NCBI GenBank assembly: GCA_020638495.1
Contig: JACKIN010000005.1
Span: 1 to 64,000 of the forward strand
Source: Geminicoccaceae bacterium
Lineage (GTDB): Bacteria > Pseudomonadota > Alphaproteobacteria > Geminicoccales > Geminicoccaceae
Direction: 5' to 3'
Length of the DNA: 64,000 bases
Made by a program: the position numbers and the translations under genes. Positions 35,582-43,866 of the stretch are shown here, piece after piece. Numbering within the stretch: position 1 is the first letter of the stretch; every line of letters starts with the position of its first letter. Below the pieces are notes generated by a model. The model made no database searches and had not been told where the DNA came from. It worked only from the letters and a program-made list of their open reading frames with translations.

Positions 35582-37316
35582 AGAGGCGCGCCACCAGCGA
35601 GCGCGGCGACGTGGCGGCGGGCAGGTCAGGGAGCTCAACCGGGGTGGCGAACAGCACTACATGCAGGGGCTCGGCCCGGCCGCGCAGCGTGACGTCCCGC
35701 AGCAACGCCGCATCGGCCGCGACGCCGGCCCGATTCAGCAGGTCGGCCGAGATGACGAAGGCCATGTCCTGCTCCTTGGCGACCCCTTCGAGGCGGCTCG
35801 CCACGTTGACGGCATCGCCGATCGCGGTGAGGCTCGTGCTCCGGCCATAGCCGAGCTCGCCGACGATGGTGGTGCCGAGATGCAGGCCGACCACCATGCG
35901 CAGCGGCTGCGGCAGCTCGGTCCGGAATTCCTGGTTGAGACCGTCCAGGGCCGCACCCATCGCCCGGGCCGCCCTGAGCGCCTGGCGGGCGGCGGTCTCC
36001 GCATCGGTGTCGAGGCCGAAGAGCGCCATGATCCCGTCGCCGATGAACTTGTCGACATGCCCGCCGGCATCGTCGATCGCCGCCCCCATGGTCTTGAAGT
36101 AGCGATTGAGCAGGTGGACCACGTCGAACGGCAGGCGGCCCTCGCTGAGCCGCGTGAAGCCGCGGAGATCGGCGAAGAGCACGGCGATCTCGCGCTCGAT
36201 GCCATGGCCGGGGTTCATCGGCCGGAGCGCCTCGCGCGACGTCGCCTCGGCCGGCATCAGGAGCGCCAGCGACACGTCGCCTTTGGGCCGGGTCTGACAG
36301 GCGAGGCGCACCTCGGGTGCCGCACCCAGGCGCTGCAGCACGCGCTCCTCCGCCGGGGCCGGCGGCGGCAGGGCGTCGCCGCCGGCTGTAATCCGCACCC
36401 TGCAGGTGGAGCAGCGGCCTCGCCCGCCGCAGACCGAGGCGTGCGGGATGCCGGCGAGCCGGCTGACCTCGAGCAGGCTGGCGCCGCGCTGGGCTCGCAC
36501 CCGTCGCCCACCGGCATAGGTGACGGCGAAGCTGTTGCGCCGCTCGCGCCAGAAGGCCCGGGCGGAGCGCGCGACGAGCGCCAGAAGGACGAGAGCCAGA
36601 AAGACGCCGATGATCAGCTTCTCGCCCTGGTAGACGAAGGCCAGCTCCGCCGGGTCCGCAGGCCAGCGCTCGGCTCTGGCGAGGGCCGCGAGCCATTGCG
36701 GCTCGGCCGCCGCCCTCGTGTGGAATTCGCGGGACGCGCTGATGAAGCCGGCGAGCGAGAGGGTCGGCACGAGCACGGCCAAGGCGAGCAGCGGGCCGGC
36801 GATCCGCCGATACCAGCCGTGCAGCCGGAGCCAGTAATGCACGCCGATGCAGCCGTGCAGCCAGACGAGGACGAGCAGGATCGACTGCTGCCAGGCATAG
36901 GCCGGCCAGATGACGAAGAGCTCGAACTCGTAGCCGATGGGAATTCCGAGAGTCTCGAAGATGCCCCGACTGCCAATGTAGTGCAGGGCGAGGAAGAGCG
37001 GGATCAGCAAGCCCGAGGCGATCTGGAGGTACTGCCACGGGGCCATTCGCAGGCCGCGGCGCTCGTAGAGCGACCAGAGGGCGGCCAGGATGTGCAAGAT
37101 GAAGGCCGCGAGCAGGATCGGCCAGATTTCCGCGCGATGCCAGAAGCCGAGCCATTCGCGCGCCGGGTCCATCGCCTCGAACGACACGAGGCCGAAGGCG
37201 TGGTTGAGCAGGTGCGTGGTGACGAAGGCCATCAGCACGAGGCCCGAGCCGAGGCGCAGGCCGCGCCAGCTCGGCCATGGCAGGCGCCGTCCGCTCATCC
37301 TCGACCCCGCAGGCAT
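35550..37316 (-). CDS. CyaC-like class III adenylate cyclase with haem-type membrane anchor and [2Fe-2S] domain
   Basis: A 588-residue fusion (start M1 or M7 uncertain). Residues 20-250 hold six hydrophobic helices rich in His (H35, H39, H60, H74, H112, H154, H160), resembling quinone-linked dihaem-b anchors. Residues 262-350 are an adrenodoxin-like ferredoxin with C296-x5-C302-x2-C305 and C340. Residues 372-560 are a class III cyclase: metal Asp383 and Asp427, substrate-selecting Lys423 and Thr497 (ATP-type, class IIIb), transition-state Asn504 and Arg508. All catalytic residues are present. Sinorhizobium CyaC is a known relative that senses redox state through haem. Convergent and overlapping with oxyR, next to gpx. 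Confidence 0.85.
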   Translation of the reverse strand: MPAGSRMSGRRLPWPSWRGLRLGSGLVLMAFVTTHLLNHAFGLVSFEAMDPAREWLGFWHRAEIWPILLAAFILHILAALWSLYERRGLRMAPWQYLQIASGLLIPLFLALHYIGSRGIFETLGIPIGYEFELFVIWPAYAWQQSILLVLVWLHGCIGVHYWLRLHGWYRRIAGPLLALAVLVPTLSLAGFISASREFHTRAAAEPQWLAALARAERWPADPAELAFVYQGEKLIIGVFLALVLLALVARSARAFWRERRNSFAVTYAGGRRVRAQRGASLLEVSRLAGIPHASVCGGRGRCSTCRVRITAGGDALPPPAPAEERVLQRLGAAPEVRLACQTRPKGDVSLALLMPAEATSREALRPMNPGHGIEREIAVLFADLRGFTRLSEGRLPFDVVHLLNRYFKTMGAAIDDAGGHVDKFIGDGIMALFGLDTDAETAARQALRAARAMGAALDGLNQEFRTELPQPLRMVVGLHLGTTIVGELGYGRSTSLTAIGDAVNVASRLEGVAKEQDMAFVISADLLNRAGVAADAALLRDVTLRGRAEPLHVVLFATPVELPDLPAATSPRSLVARLFSRPSPAPAG

Positions 37317-37350
37317 TGTGGGCGGCTCTTAGGACCCGCGGGCCGGCAAC

Positions 37351-37911
37351 TCAAGAGGCGGGCAGAAAACGCTCGATGGCACCGGTGATCTCCGGACCGC
37401 CGGGCCGCGTCCGCGCGGGCCAGGCGGCGACGACCTCGCCGGTCGGCGCGATCAGGTACTTGTTGAAGTTCCAGCTCGGCCCGGCACCGTCGCCCAGCAC
37501 GTCACGGAAATGCGCGAAGAGCGGGTGGCTCGCCGGACCGCGCACGTGGCTCACCGTCGTCAGTGGAAAGGTGACCCCGAACTCGACCTCGCAGAATTCC
37601 TTGACCGCCGCATCGCTGTCCAGCTCCTGGTTGAAGTCGTCGGAGGGCACGCCCAGCACGACGAGGCCGCGATCGCCGTAGCGCTCCCAGATCTCCTGCA
37701 GCTCGGCATATTGGTCGGTGTAGCCGCAGAAGGAGGCGGTATTGACCACCAGCAACGGCCGCCCGCGATACCGGTCGAGCGGCAAGGGCTCGCCCTCGAT
37801 CGAGGTGAACCGGTAAGCGAGCGCGTCGGCAGCCCGGGAGGCGGATCCGGTCAGGGGCGAGAGGGCCAGCAGCCACACGGCGAGCACTGAAACGGCGAGG
37901 ACGAGGCGCAT
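37351..37911 (-). CDS. gpx: Exported glutathione peroxidase
   Basis: A 186-residue GPx with a signal peptide (MRLVLAVSVLAVWLLALSPL ... SASRAADALAYRF), so periplasmic. The peroxidatic Cys is in VVNTASFCGYTDQYAEL and the Trp-Asn motif in SWNFNKYLI. The usual NQF segment of the second motif is altered to GVPSDDFNQELDS, so the glutamine position is shifted or replaced. It probably reduces lipid or hydrogen peroxide using thioredoxin-like donors. Lies 34 nt upstream of the cyclase on the same strand, so co-transcription is plausible. Confidence 0.85.
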   Translation of the reverse strand: MRLVLAVSVLAVWLLALSPLTGSASRAADALAYRFTSIEGEPLPLDRYRGRPLLVVNTASFCGYTDQYAELQEIWERYGDRGLVVLGVPSDDFNQELDSDAAVKEFCEVEFGVTFPLTTVSHVRGPASHPLFAHFRDVLGDGAGPSWNFNKYLIAPTGEVVAAWPARTRPGGPEITGAIERFLPAS

Positions 37912-38018
37912 GCGGTTTTCCTTTGTCGGCGCAAGTGGTAGCCCATCTGGTGATACGCCGGGGAACGGTCGCCGGATCGCCCCGCCCGCCCGCGAGCAGG
38001 TTCCCGAGAGCAGGTTCA

Positions 38019-38699
38019 ATGAACGACATCGTCGTGGCCGCCCTCTTCTTCGTCGGAACGCATATCGGCATCGCCGCAACGCCGCTGCGCGCCGAGCTCA
38101 TCGAGCGCGTAGGCGAGCGGCTGTACCGCCTGCTCTTCTCCCTCGTCTCGGTCGTGGCCCTGGTCTGGCTCATCATCGCCTATGGCCGCGCCCCCACGGC
38201 GCCACTCTCGTTCGGCGCCCCCTGGCTCGCCGGCCTGCCCGCCCTGGTCATGCCGATCGCCCTCCTGCTCCTGGTCACGGCCCTCTCGCAGCCCAACCCG
38301 ACAGCCGTCGGCCAGGCGCCCGATCCCGACGCGCCGCAGCCGGCGCGCGGCATGCTGCGGGTGACCCGCCATCCCCTGATGTGGGGCATCGCCCTCTGGG
38401 CGGCCAGTCATCTCCTCGCCAATCCGGACACGGCCTCGGTCGTGTTCTTCGGCGCCTTCGTCGTGCTGGCGCTCGGCGGTGCTGTCTCCCTCGACCAGCG
38501 ACGGTCCAGGGAGAACGCACCGGGCTGGGGCGTGTTCCTGCAATGCACGTCGTTCCTGCCCTTCGCCGCCATCGTCGAGGGTCGCCAGCGCTTCGTCTGG
38601 GCCGAGATCGGCTGGGCGCGGCTGGGTGCGGCGCTCCTCCTCTACGCGCTCCTTGTGGCCCCGCATCCCTGGCTTTTCGGGGTGCCGGCCATCGGCTAG
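38019..38699 (+). CDS. nnrU: NnrU family membrane protein
   Basis: A 226-residue integral membrane protein with about six helices, starting MNDIVVAALFFVGTHIGIAA. Family features are the THIGIA helix, ARGMLRVTRHPLMWGIALWA and HLLANPDTASVVFFGAF. NnrU was named in denitrifiers where it is needed for nitric-oxide-related functions; homologues are widespread in alphaproteobacteria without denitrification, and no nitrogen-oxide genes are nearby. Its stop codon TAG overlaps the stop of the opposing small membrane-protein gene in the palindrome CTAG. Confidence 0.83.
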   Translation: MNDIVVAALFFVGTHIGIAATPLRAELIERVGERLYRLLFSLVSVVALVWLIIAYGRAPTAPLSFGAPWLAGLPALVMPIALLLLVTALSQPNPTAVGQAPDPDAPQPARGMLRVTRHPLMWGIALWAASHLLANPDTASVVFFGAFVVLALGGAVSLDQRRSRENAPGWGVFLQCTSFLPFAAIVEGRQRFVWAEIGWARLGAALLLYALLVAPHPWLFGVPAIG

Positions 38700-38869
38700 C
38701 TCGAGAAGTGCAGGACGGTGAAGGCGAGGGCCACGAGGATGCCGCCGCCGATCAGCGCCATCGCGAGGCGCTCCATCGTCTTGTGGTGGCGGTGTGGGAG
38801 AAAGCCCCGGCCGAGCCAGATCAGCAGCGCGGTCATGGCAACGAGGCCGAAGAGCTGGTCCGGGCTCAC
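38696..38869 (-). CDS. Small two-helix membrane protein of unknown function
   Basis: 57 residues starting at GTG 38867-38869, which overlaps the stop of the Gfo/Idh gene (GTGA). Two hydrophobic helices (LFGLVAMTALLIWLGRGFL and MALIGGGILVALAFTVLHF) are joined by a basic His-rich turn, PHRHHKTMER. No family recognised. Translational coupling to the upstream gene and sensible codon use argue that it is real. Confidence 0.6.
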   Translation of the reverse strand: MSPDQLFGLVAMTALLIWLGRGFLPHRHHKTMERLAMALIGGGILVALAFTVLHFSS

Positions 38870-40020
38870 CCTGCGACGAAACCCTTCGGCAGCACCTCGT
38901 CCACAGCCACCCAGCGGCGTTCCCGGGCGGAGCGGAGGATGGTGTCGACCGTCGCCTGGATCATCGCCGCCTCGCGGAAATCCGGCTGGAATGCGGCCCC
39001 GCCGGCGAGGGCCAGCGCGATCGCCTTGACCTCGATCGCCTTGATCTCGTTGAAGCCGAGCTGGTGCCCGGGTGCGGGGCAGAAGGGCGCGTAATCGGGA
39101 TGCGCCGGGCCGGCCGGGATCTCGACATACCCCTCGCGGCCGGCAACCCCGCCACGAACAAAGAGACGCAGCTCGTTCATCCGCTCCATGTTGAGCAGGA
39201 TCGAGCCCTTCGAGCCCGTCAGCTCGAAGGCGAGGTACATCTTGCGGCCGGTGGCGAGCCAGGAGGCCTCGAGCGTGCCCGTGGCGCCGCCGGCGAAGCG
39301 GATCAATGCCCGCGCCTCGTCGTCCACCTGGACTGGCCGGCGCTCGCCGGCAGCGGTCGTCCGCTCCCTGATCTTGGTCGAGAGATCGGCGGAGAGATCG
39401 GTGATGGGGCCGACGACATGGCGGGCGAGCGAGATGATGTGGCTGCCGAGATCGGCGACCGCGCCGGCCCCGCCGCGCGGATCGAGGCGCCAGGTCCAGG
39501 GTGCCGCCGGGTCGGTCATGTAGTCCTCGGCGTGGATGCCGCGGAAGCCCCAGACCTCGCCGATCTCGCCGCTTTCGACCATGGCCCGGGCCGTCTGGAC
39601 GAGCGGGTTCTTGAGGTAGTTGAAGCCGACGAAGGTCGGCACGCCCGCCGCCTCGGCGGCCAGCGCCATGCGGCAGGCCGTGGCGGCGTCGGGGGCCAGC
39701 GGCTTCTCGCAATAGACGGGCTTGCCCGCCCCGATGGCGGCCATCGCCATGGGCTCGTGCAGCGTGTTCGGCGTGGTGATGTCGATGAGATCGATCTCGG
39801 CATCGTCGACGAGCGACCGCCAGTCGCCGGTCGTCCGGTCGATGGCGAGGGCCGCACCGGCGTGCTTTGCCGTGGCCGCGTCGACGTCGGCGAGGACGGT
39901 CGGCACCAGCGGCCGCTCGAGCCCGAAGACCGCCTGGGCCGTACGCATGGCGATGGCATGGCTGCGCCCCATGAAGCCGCTGCCGATCAGGCCGACACGG
40001 ATGGGGGCGGGCTCGCTCAT
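38866..40020 (-). CDS. Gfo/Idh/MocA-family NAD(P)-dependent oxidoreductase
   Basis: A 384-residue sugar or inositol dehydrogenase-like enzyme. The Rossmann start VGLIGSGFMGRSHAIAM, TTPNTLHEPMAMAAIGAGKP, YCEKPLA and GGAGAVADLGSHIISLARHV are the family landmarks, with the catalytic Lys in EKP and His in the DLGSH motif. The ATG overlaps the stop of the upstream 2-hydroxyacid dehydrogenase gene by 4 nt, so this is the third gene of an HpaI-dehydrogenase-Gfo operon. The specific sugar is unknown. Confidence 0.87.
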   Translation of the reverse strand: MSEPAPIRVGLIGSGFMGRSHAIAMRTAQAVFGLERPLVPTVLADVDAATAKHAGAALAIDRTTGDWRSLVDDAEIDLIDITTPNTLHEPMAMAAIGAGKPVYCEKPLAPDAATACRMALAAEAAGVPTFVGFNYLKNPLVQTARAMVESGEIGEVWGFRGIHAEDYMTDPAAPWTWRLDPRGGAGAVADLGSHIISLARHVVGPITDLSADLSTKIRERTTAAGERRPVQVDDEARALIRFAGGATGTLEASWLATGRKMYLAFELTGSKGSILLNMERMNELRLFVRGGVAGREGYVEIPAGPAHPDYAPFCPAPGHQLGFNEIKAIEVKAIALALAGGAAFQPDFREAAMIQATVDTILRSARERRWVAVDEVLPKGFVAG

Positions 40021-40994
40021 GGCTGTGATCCGGCGACGATTGCGTGGTTGACGATGACGGCGGGATCGAGCCGGCCGCCGAGCACATCGAGGATGTTGGT
40101 CGCCGCCTCGGTCGCCATGCGCACCATGGATTCGCCGGTCACACCGGCGCTGTGCGGGCTGAGCAGGGCCCGGGGTGCGGCGAGCAGCGGGTTCGCAGGG
40201 TCGGGCGGCTCGTCCTCGAAGACGTCGATCCCGGCCCCGCCGAGGCGTCCCTCGGTGAGCGCCCGGGCCAGGGCCGGCTCGTCGATGAGCCCGCCACGGG
40301 CGGTATTGATCAGCAGGGCCGTCGGGCGCATCAGTGCCAGCTTCGCAGCGTCGATGATGTGACGGGTGGCAGCGCTCAGCGGCAGGTGCAGGCTGACCAC
40401 GTCGGCCTCCCGCAGCGCCGACTCGAGCTCGGTGGCGCGGCGGCAGCCGCACTCGGCGAGACTTCGATCGTCGACATAGGGATCGAAGACCTCGACCGTC
40501 ATGCCGAAGGCGCGGGCGCGGACCGCCACCTCCCCGCCGATCCGCCCGAAGCCCAGAAGCAAGAGCGTGCGGCCGGCGAGATCGACGGCGGCGAAACGGT
40601 TGCGGATCGCCCACTCGCCGCCACGCACGGCGGTGTCGTGGGCGACGCCCTGCTTCGCCAGCGCCAGCATCATGAAGAGCGCGTGCTCGGCGACCGAGAC
40701 CTTGTTGGCGTTGGCGGCGATGGCGAGCGGGATGCGCCGCTCGTTCAGCGCCTCGAGATCGACATTGTCGTAGCCGACGCCGTGTCGCGAGACGACCTTC
40801 AGCCCCGGCGCCGCCTCGATGACCGCACGGTCGACCCGCGAGGTCCGGACGAGGATGGCCGATGCTCGACCGGCCGCCTCCAGCAGGCCGGCACGATCGG
40901 TCTCGGCGAGCTTCGTCAGGCGGATGTCCGCACGACCTTCGAGAACCGCCAGCCCTTCGGGCCGAATGGTGCCGATGACGAGGACATCCGCCAT
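40017..40994 (-). CDS. D-isomer-specific 2-hydroxyacid dehydrogenase
   Basis: A 325-residue NAD-dependent dehydrogenase of the phosphoglycerate-dehydrogenase type. LLGFGRIGGEVAVRARAFGM is the nucleotide-binding motif; the catalytic residues are Arg (NTARGGLID), Glu (VFEDEP) and His (LSPHSAGVT). It lies 4 nt downstream of the HpaI-type aldolase gene and is coupled to the Gfo/Idh gene. Context suggests oxidation or reduction of a 2-hydroxy/2-keto sugar acid rather than serine synthesis. Confidence 0.87.
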   Translation of the reverse strand: MADVLVIGTIRPEGLAVLEGRADIRLTKLAETDRAGLLEAAGRASAILVRTSRVDRAVIEAAPGLKVVSRHGVGYDNVDLEALNERRIPLAIAANANKVSVAEHALFMMLALAKQGVAHDTAVRGGEWAIRNRFAAVDLAGRTLLLLGFGRIGGEVAVRARAFGMTVEVFDPYVDDRSLAECGCRRATELESALREADVVSLHLPLSAATRHIIDAAKLALMRPTALLINTARGGLIDEPALARALTEGRLGGAGIDVFEDEPPDPANPLLAAPRALLSPHSAGVTGESMVRMATEAATNILDVLGGRLDPAVIVNHAIVAGSQP

Positions 40995-40998
40995 GGCA

Positions 40999-41787
40999 TC
41001 AGTAGCCGACGCCCTTGCCGCCGCTGCTCTTCGCCTGCAGCTCGGGCAGCAGCTCGCCGGCCTTCATCGCCAGCATGCGCGCATCCGAGAGCAGCGTGGC
41101 GTAGTCGAAGCCGATGCCCCACATCTTCTTGATGTAGCTCACCGAGCCGCAATGGATGCCAGCGTACTTCTTGTGCCGCTTGGTCGTGTCGATGATCTTC
41201 TGGATGGCGTCGACCACGGGCTGGTCTTCCTGGTCCATCCTGGGCGCGTGGCCCATCGAGATGGAGAGATCGGCGGGCCCGACATAGATGCCGTCGAGGC
41301 CGGGCACGGCGAGGATGTCCTCGAGCGCCGCCATCGCGTCGGTGGTCTCGATCATGGCGAGGGTGAGGACGGTGTTGTTGGCATGCTTGTAGTAGTCGGC
41401 GCCGGCATACATCGTCGCCCGGATCGGCCCGAAGCTGCGGCTGCCCAATGGCGGGTAGCGGACCGACGAGACGAAGGCCTCGGCCTCCGCCTTGCTGTTG
41501 ATCATCGGGCAGATGATGCCGTAGGCGCCGGCATCGAGGGACTTCATGATGATGCCGGGCTCGTTCCAGGGGACGCGGACGAGCGGCACCGCGTCGGTCG
41601 TCGAGATCGCCTGCAGCATGCCGATCGACGCCGGGTAGTCCACCAGCCCGTGCTGCATGTCGATGGTCACGCTCTCGAAGCCTTGCTGGGCCATGATCTC
41701 GGCGCTGAAGCTGTTTGGAATGCCGAGCCAGGCATTGACCGTCTTCTCGCCGGCATCCCAGAGCTGCCGCAGCCGATTCTCACGCAT
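40999..41787 (-). CDS. HpcH/HpaI-family class II aldolase
   Basis: A 262-residue metal-dependent pyruvate aldolase that cleaves 2-keto-3-deoxy acids to pyruvate and an aldehyde. The catalytic His is in TIDMQHGLVDY, the Arg in PPLGSRSFGP, and the metal ligands are Glu in AMIETTDAM and Asp in YVGPADLSISMG. It is the first gene of the operon with two dehydrogenases. The Lys-rich region TKRHKKYAGIHCGS is the usual dimer-swap element. The natural substrate is unknown. Confidence 0.87.
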   Translation of the reverse strand: MRENRLRQLWDAGEKTVNAWLGIPNSFSAEIMAQQGFESVTIDMQHGLVDYPASIGMLQAISTTDAVPLVRVPWNEPGIIMKSLDAGAYGIICPMINSKAEAEAFVSSVRYPPLGSRSFGPIRATMYAGADYYKHANNTVLTLAMIETTDAMAALEDILAVPGLDGIYVGPADLSISMGHAPRMDQEDQPVVDAIQKIIDTTKRHKKYAGIHCGSVSYIKKMWGIGFDYATLLSDARMLAMKAGELLPELQAKSSGGKGVGY

Positions 41788-42126
41788 GTTTCCCGTCCCC
41801 CTTGAATGGCGAGCCGGAACCTATGTCGCGGGGCGGTCGCTGTCCAGCGCGTGGCAGCGACCTCGAGGCGGCTGGACGAACGAACGCCGCCCCCGGGCGG
41901 GGGCGGCGTCAATCGGGAGAGGGACGGGTGCCGATTGGCTCGGCTTGTCCGTCGAGCAGCGGGACGTTCCGATTGATCGGTGCCTGCAGCCCGTCTGGGC
42001 AGAGACGGTGGGACCCTGGAGGACCGGATCAGGGAATGAACTCTTTCCTTGTTTCACCCCGACGCGATAAGGCCACAAGATATGCTCGTGGTCAACCTGC
42101 CTGGCACAAATTCTAGTGGATAACTT
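41788..42126. other. 339-nt intergenic region between parB and the HpaI-type operon
   Basis: No gene recognised. It contains the upstream region of the minus-strand HpaI operon, the 11-bp GC hairpin at 41884-41909, and an AT-richer stretch at 42030-42126 next to the parB stop. No parS copy and no tRNA were found. Confidence 0.6.
41884..41909. terminator. Strong GC hairpin, terminator-like
   Basis: A perfect 11-bp stem, ACGCCGCCCCC (41884-41894) and GGGGGCGGCGT (41899-41909), with loop GGGC. No long T-tract follows. parB is transcribed toward it and ends about 220 nt away, while the HpaI operon is transcribed away from it, so it could end read-through from parB. Confidence 0.5.
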
Positions 42127-42993
42127 TCAATCAGTCGCCAGCAGGCGCGAGGCGAGGCGGTCGAGCTGGTCGAGGCTCGAGTAGCGGATGGTGAGGGTGC
42201 CGCCCTTGGCCTTGGGCTGCAGGCGACAGGCGAGGCCGAGCGTGCTGGCGAGCCGGCTCTCGAAAGCCTCGAGATCGGGATCGCGCTCGATGGCCCCCCT
42301 CGCCTGACGCTGGACCAGCTTGCCGGTCTGCACCACCGCCTCGGTGTCGCGGACGTTGAGACCGCGCTCGACCACCGCCTGGGCCAGCGCCACCGGGTCG
42401 TCGGCGGCCAGCAGGGCGCGGGCATGGCCGGCCGTGAGGCGCCCGTCCTCCAGCATGCGGCGCACGGGCTCCGGCAGCTTCAAAAGGCGCAGCGTGTTGG
42501 CGATGTGCGGCCGACTACGGCCGATCTCCCGGGCGATCTCCTCCTGGGTCCGGCCGAACTCGTCGATCAGACGCTGGTAGGCCCTGGCCTCCTCGATCGG
42601 TGTCAGGTCCTCGCGCTGCAGGTTCTCGACCAGGGCGATCTCGAGCACGTCGCGGTCGGCGAGCTCGCGCACCACGACCGGCAGCTCGTGCAGCCCGGCC
42701 CGCTGGGCCGCCCGCCAGCGGCGCTCGCCGGCGACGATCTCGTAGCCCGGCGCCGACCCCGGTCGCGGCCGGACGAGCAAAGGCTGCAGCACGCCATAGG
42801 CCTGCAGGCTCGCCGCCAGCGCTTCGAGCTCGTCATCGGCGAAATGCCGGCGGGGTTGCAGCGGCGAAGCGCTCAGGAACTCGATCGGCACGGACTGGGC
42901 CAGCGGTCGCAGGCTCGGGTCCGGGGCGTCGTTGCCGAGCAGCGCCGAAAGGCCCATGCCGAGCCCGCGCTTCTTGGGATTGTCCTGCTGCAT
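42127..42993 (-). CDS. parB: Chromosome partitioning protein ParB
   Basis: A 288-residue ParB that binds parS, loads onto the origin region as a CTP-dependent clamp and drives segregation with ParA. The start MQQDNPKKRGLGMGLSALLG is the canonical lysine/glycine-rich ParA-interacting N-terminus. The CTPase/N-domain carries LQPRRHFADDELEALAASL and IVAGERRWRAAQRAGL. The helix-turn-helix is in EIAREIGRSRPHIANTLRLL. The C-terminal dimer domain ends LTIRYSSLDQLDRLASRLL. It is 34 nt downstream of parA. Two perfect parS sites lie within 6 kb. Confidence 0.95.
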   Translation of the reverse strand: MQQDNPKKRGLGMGLSALLGNDAPDPSLRPLAQSVPIEFLSASPLQPRRHFADDELEALAASLQAYGVLQPLLVRPRPGSAPGYEIVAGERRWRAAQRAGLHELPVVVRELADRDVLEIALVENLQREDLTPIEEARAYQRLIDEFGRTQEEIAREIGRSRPHIANTLRLLKLPEPVRRMLEDGRLTAGHARALLAADDPVALAQAVVERGLNVRDTEAVVQTGKLVQRQARGAIERDPDLEAFESRLASTLGLACRLQPKAKGGTLTIRYSSLDQLDRLASRLLATD

Positions 42994-43027
42994 CCGGTGG
43001 GAATCCTTCTTGGGCAGTTGGGGTCGG

Positions 43028-43861
43028 TCAGCCGAAGACGGCGATGGCCTGGTCGCGTCGGAGCATCTCGCCGGCGAGATGGGCATAGGCTTTCGCACCG
43101 CTCGACTTGACGTCGTAGTAGAGCACCGGCTGGCCGTGGCTCGGGGCTTCGGAAATGCGGACATTGCGCGGGATGACGGTCTGGTAGACCCGGTCGCCGA
43201 GAAAGCTGCGCACGTCGGTGGCCACCTGCTCGGAAAGGTTGTTGCGGCGGTCGAACATGGTGAGCACGATGCCGTGGATCTGCAGCATCGGGTTGAGCGA
43301 CTGGCGGATGCGCTCGATGGTCCGCAGCAGCATCGACAGGCCCTCGAGAGCGAAGAACTCGCATTGCAGCGGCACCATGACGGCATGCGCCGCGGCGAGC
43401 GCGTTGACCGTGAGGATGCCGAGCGAGGGCGGGCAGTCGATCAGGATGTGATCGTAGGGCTTGATGAAGTTGGCGAAGGCATCCCGCAGCCGGAAATTGC
43501 GGCGCGCATCGCCGACCAGCTCGACCTCGGCGGCCGAGAGGTCGACCGTCGCCGGGACGATGTCCAGCCCCGGCACCATGGTCGGCAGGATCGCGTCGGC
43601 GAGGCGGGCCTGGCCGAGCACCACCTCGTAGGCGGTGACCCGCCGCGCCTCGCGATCGATGCCGAAACCGGTGCTGGCATTGCCCTGCGGGTCGAAGTCG
43701 ATGACCAGGATGCGCTTGCCGGCGGCGGCCAGCGCCGTGCCGAGATTGATCGCCGTCGTGGTCTTGCCGACGCCGCCCTTCTGGTTGGCGATGGCGAGGA
43801 TCCGGCCGCACAGGACCGAGGACCGGGCGGGGGCTGCCGTCTGGCGTGGCGGGGCGGACAT
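43028..43861 (-). CDS. parA: Chromosome partitioning ATPase ParA
   Basis: A 277-residue deviant-Walker ATPase. The motif ANQKGGVGKTTTAINL (with the signature Lys), VIDFDPQGNASTGFG and ILIDCPPSLGILTVNAL are complete. ParA forms gradients on the nucleoid that move ParB-parS complexes. The start MSAPPRQTAAPARSSV is 5 nt after the rsmG stop, in the conserved order rsmG-parA-parB. The leader of about 20 residues before the ATPase fold is ordinary. Confidence 0.95.
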   Translation of the reverse strand: MSAPPRQTAAPARSSVLCGRILAIANQKGGVGKTTTAINLGTALAAAGKRILVIDFDPQGNASTGFGIDREARRVTAYEVVLGQARLADAILPTMVPGLDIVPATVDLSAAEVELVGDARRNFRLRDAFANFIKPYDHILIDCPPSLGILTVNALAAAHAVMVPLQCEFFALEGLSMLLRTIERIRQSLNPMLQIHGIVLTMFDRRNNLSEQVATDVRSFLGDRVYQTVIPRNVRISEAPSHGQPVLYYDVKSSGAKAYAHLAGEMLRRDQAIAVFG

Positions 43862-43866
43862 CTGGC

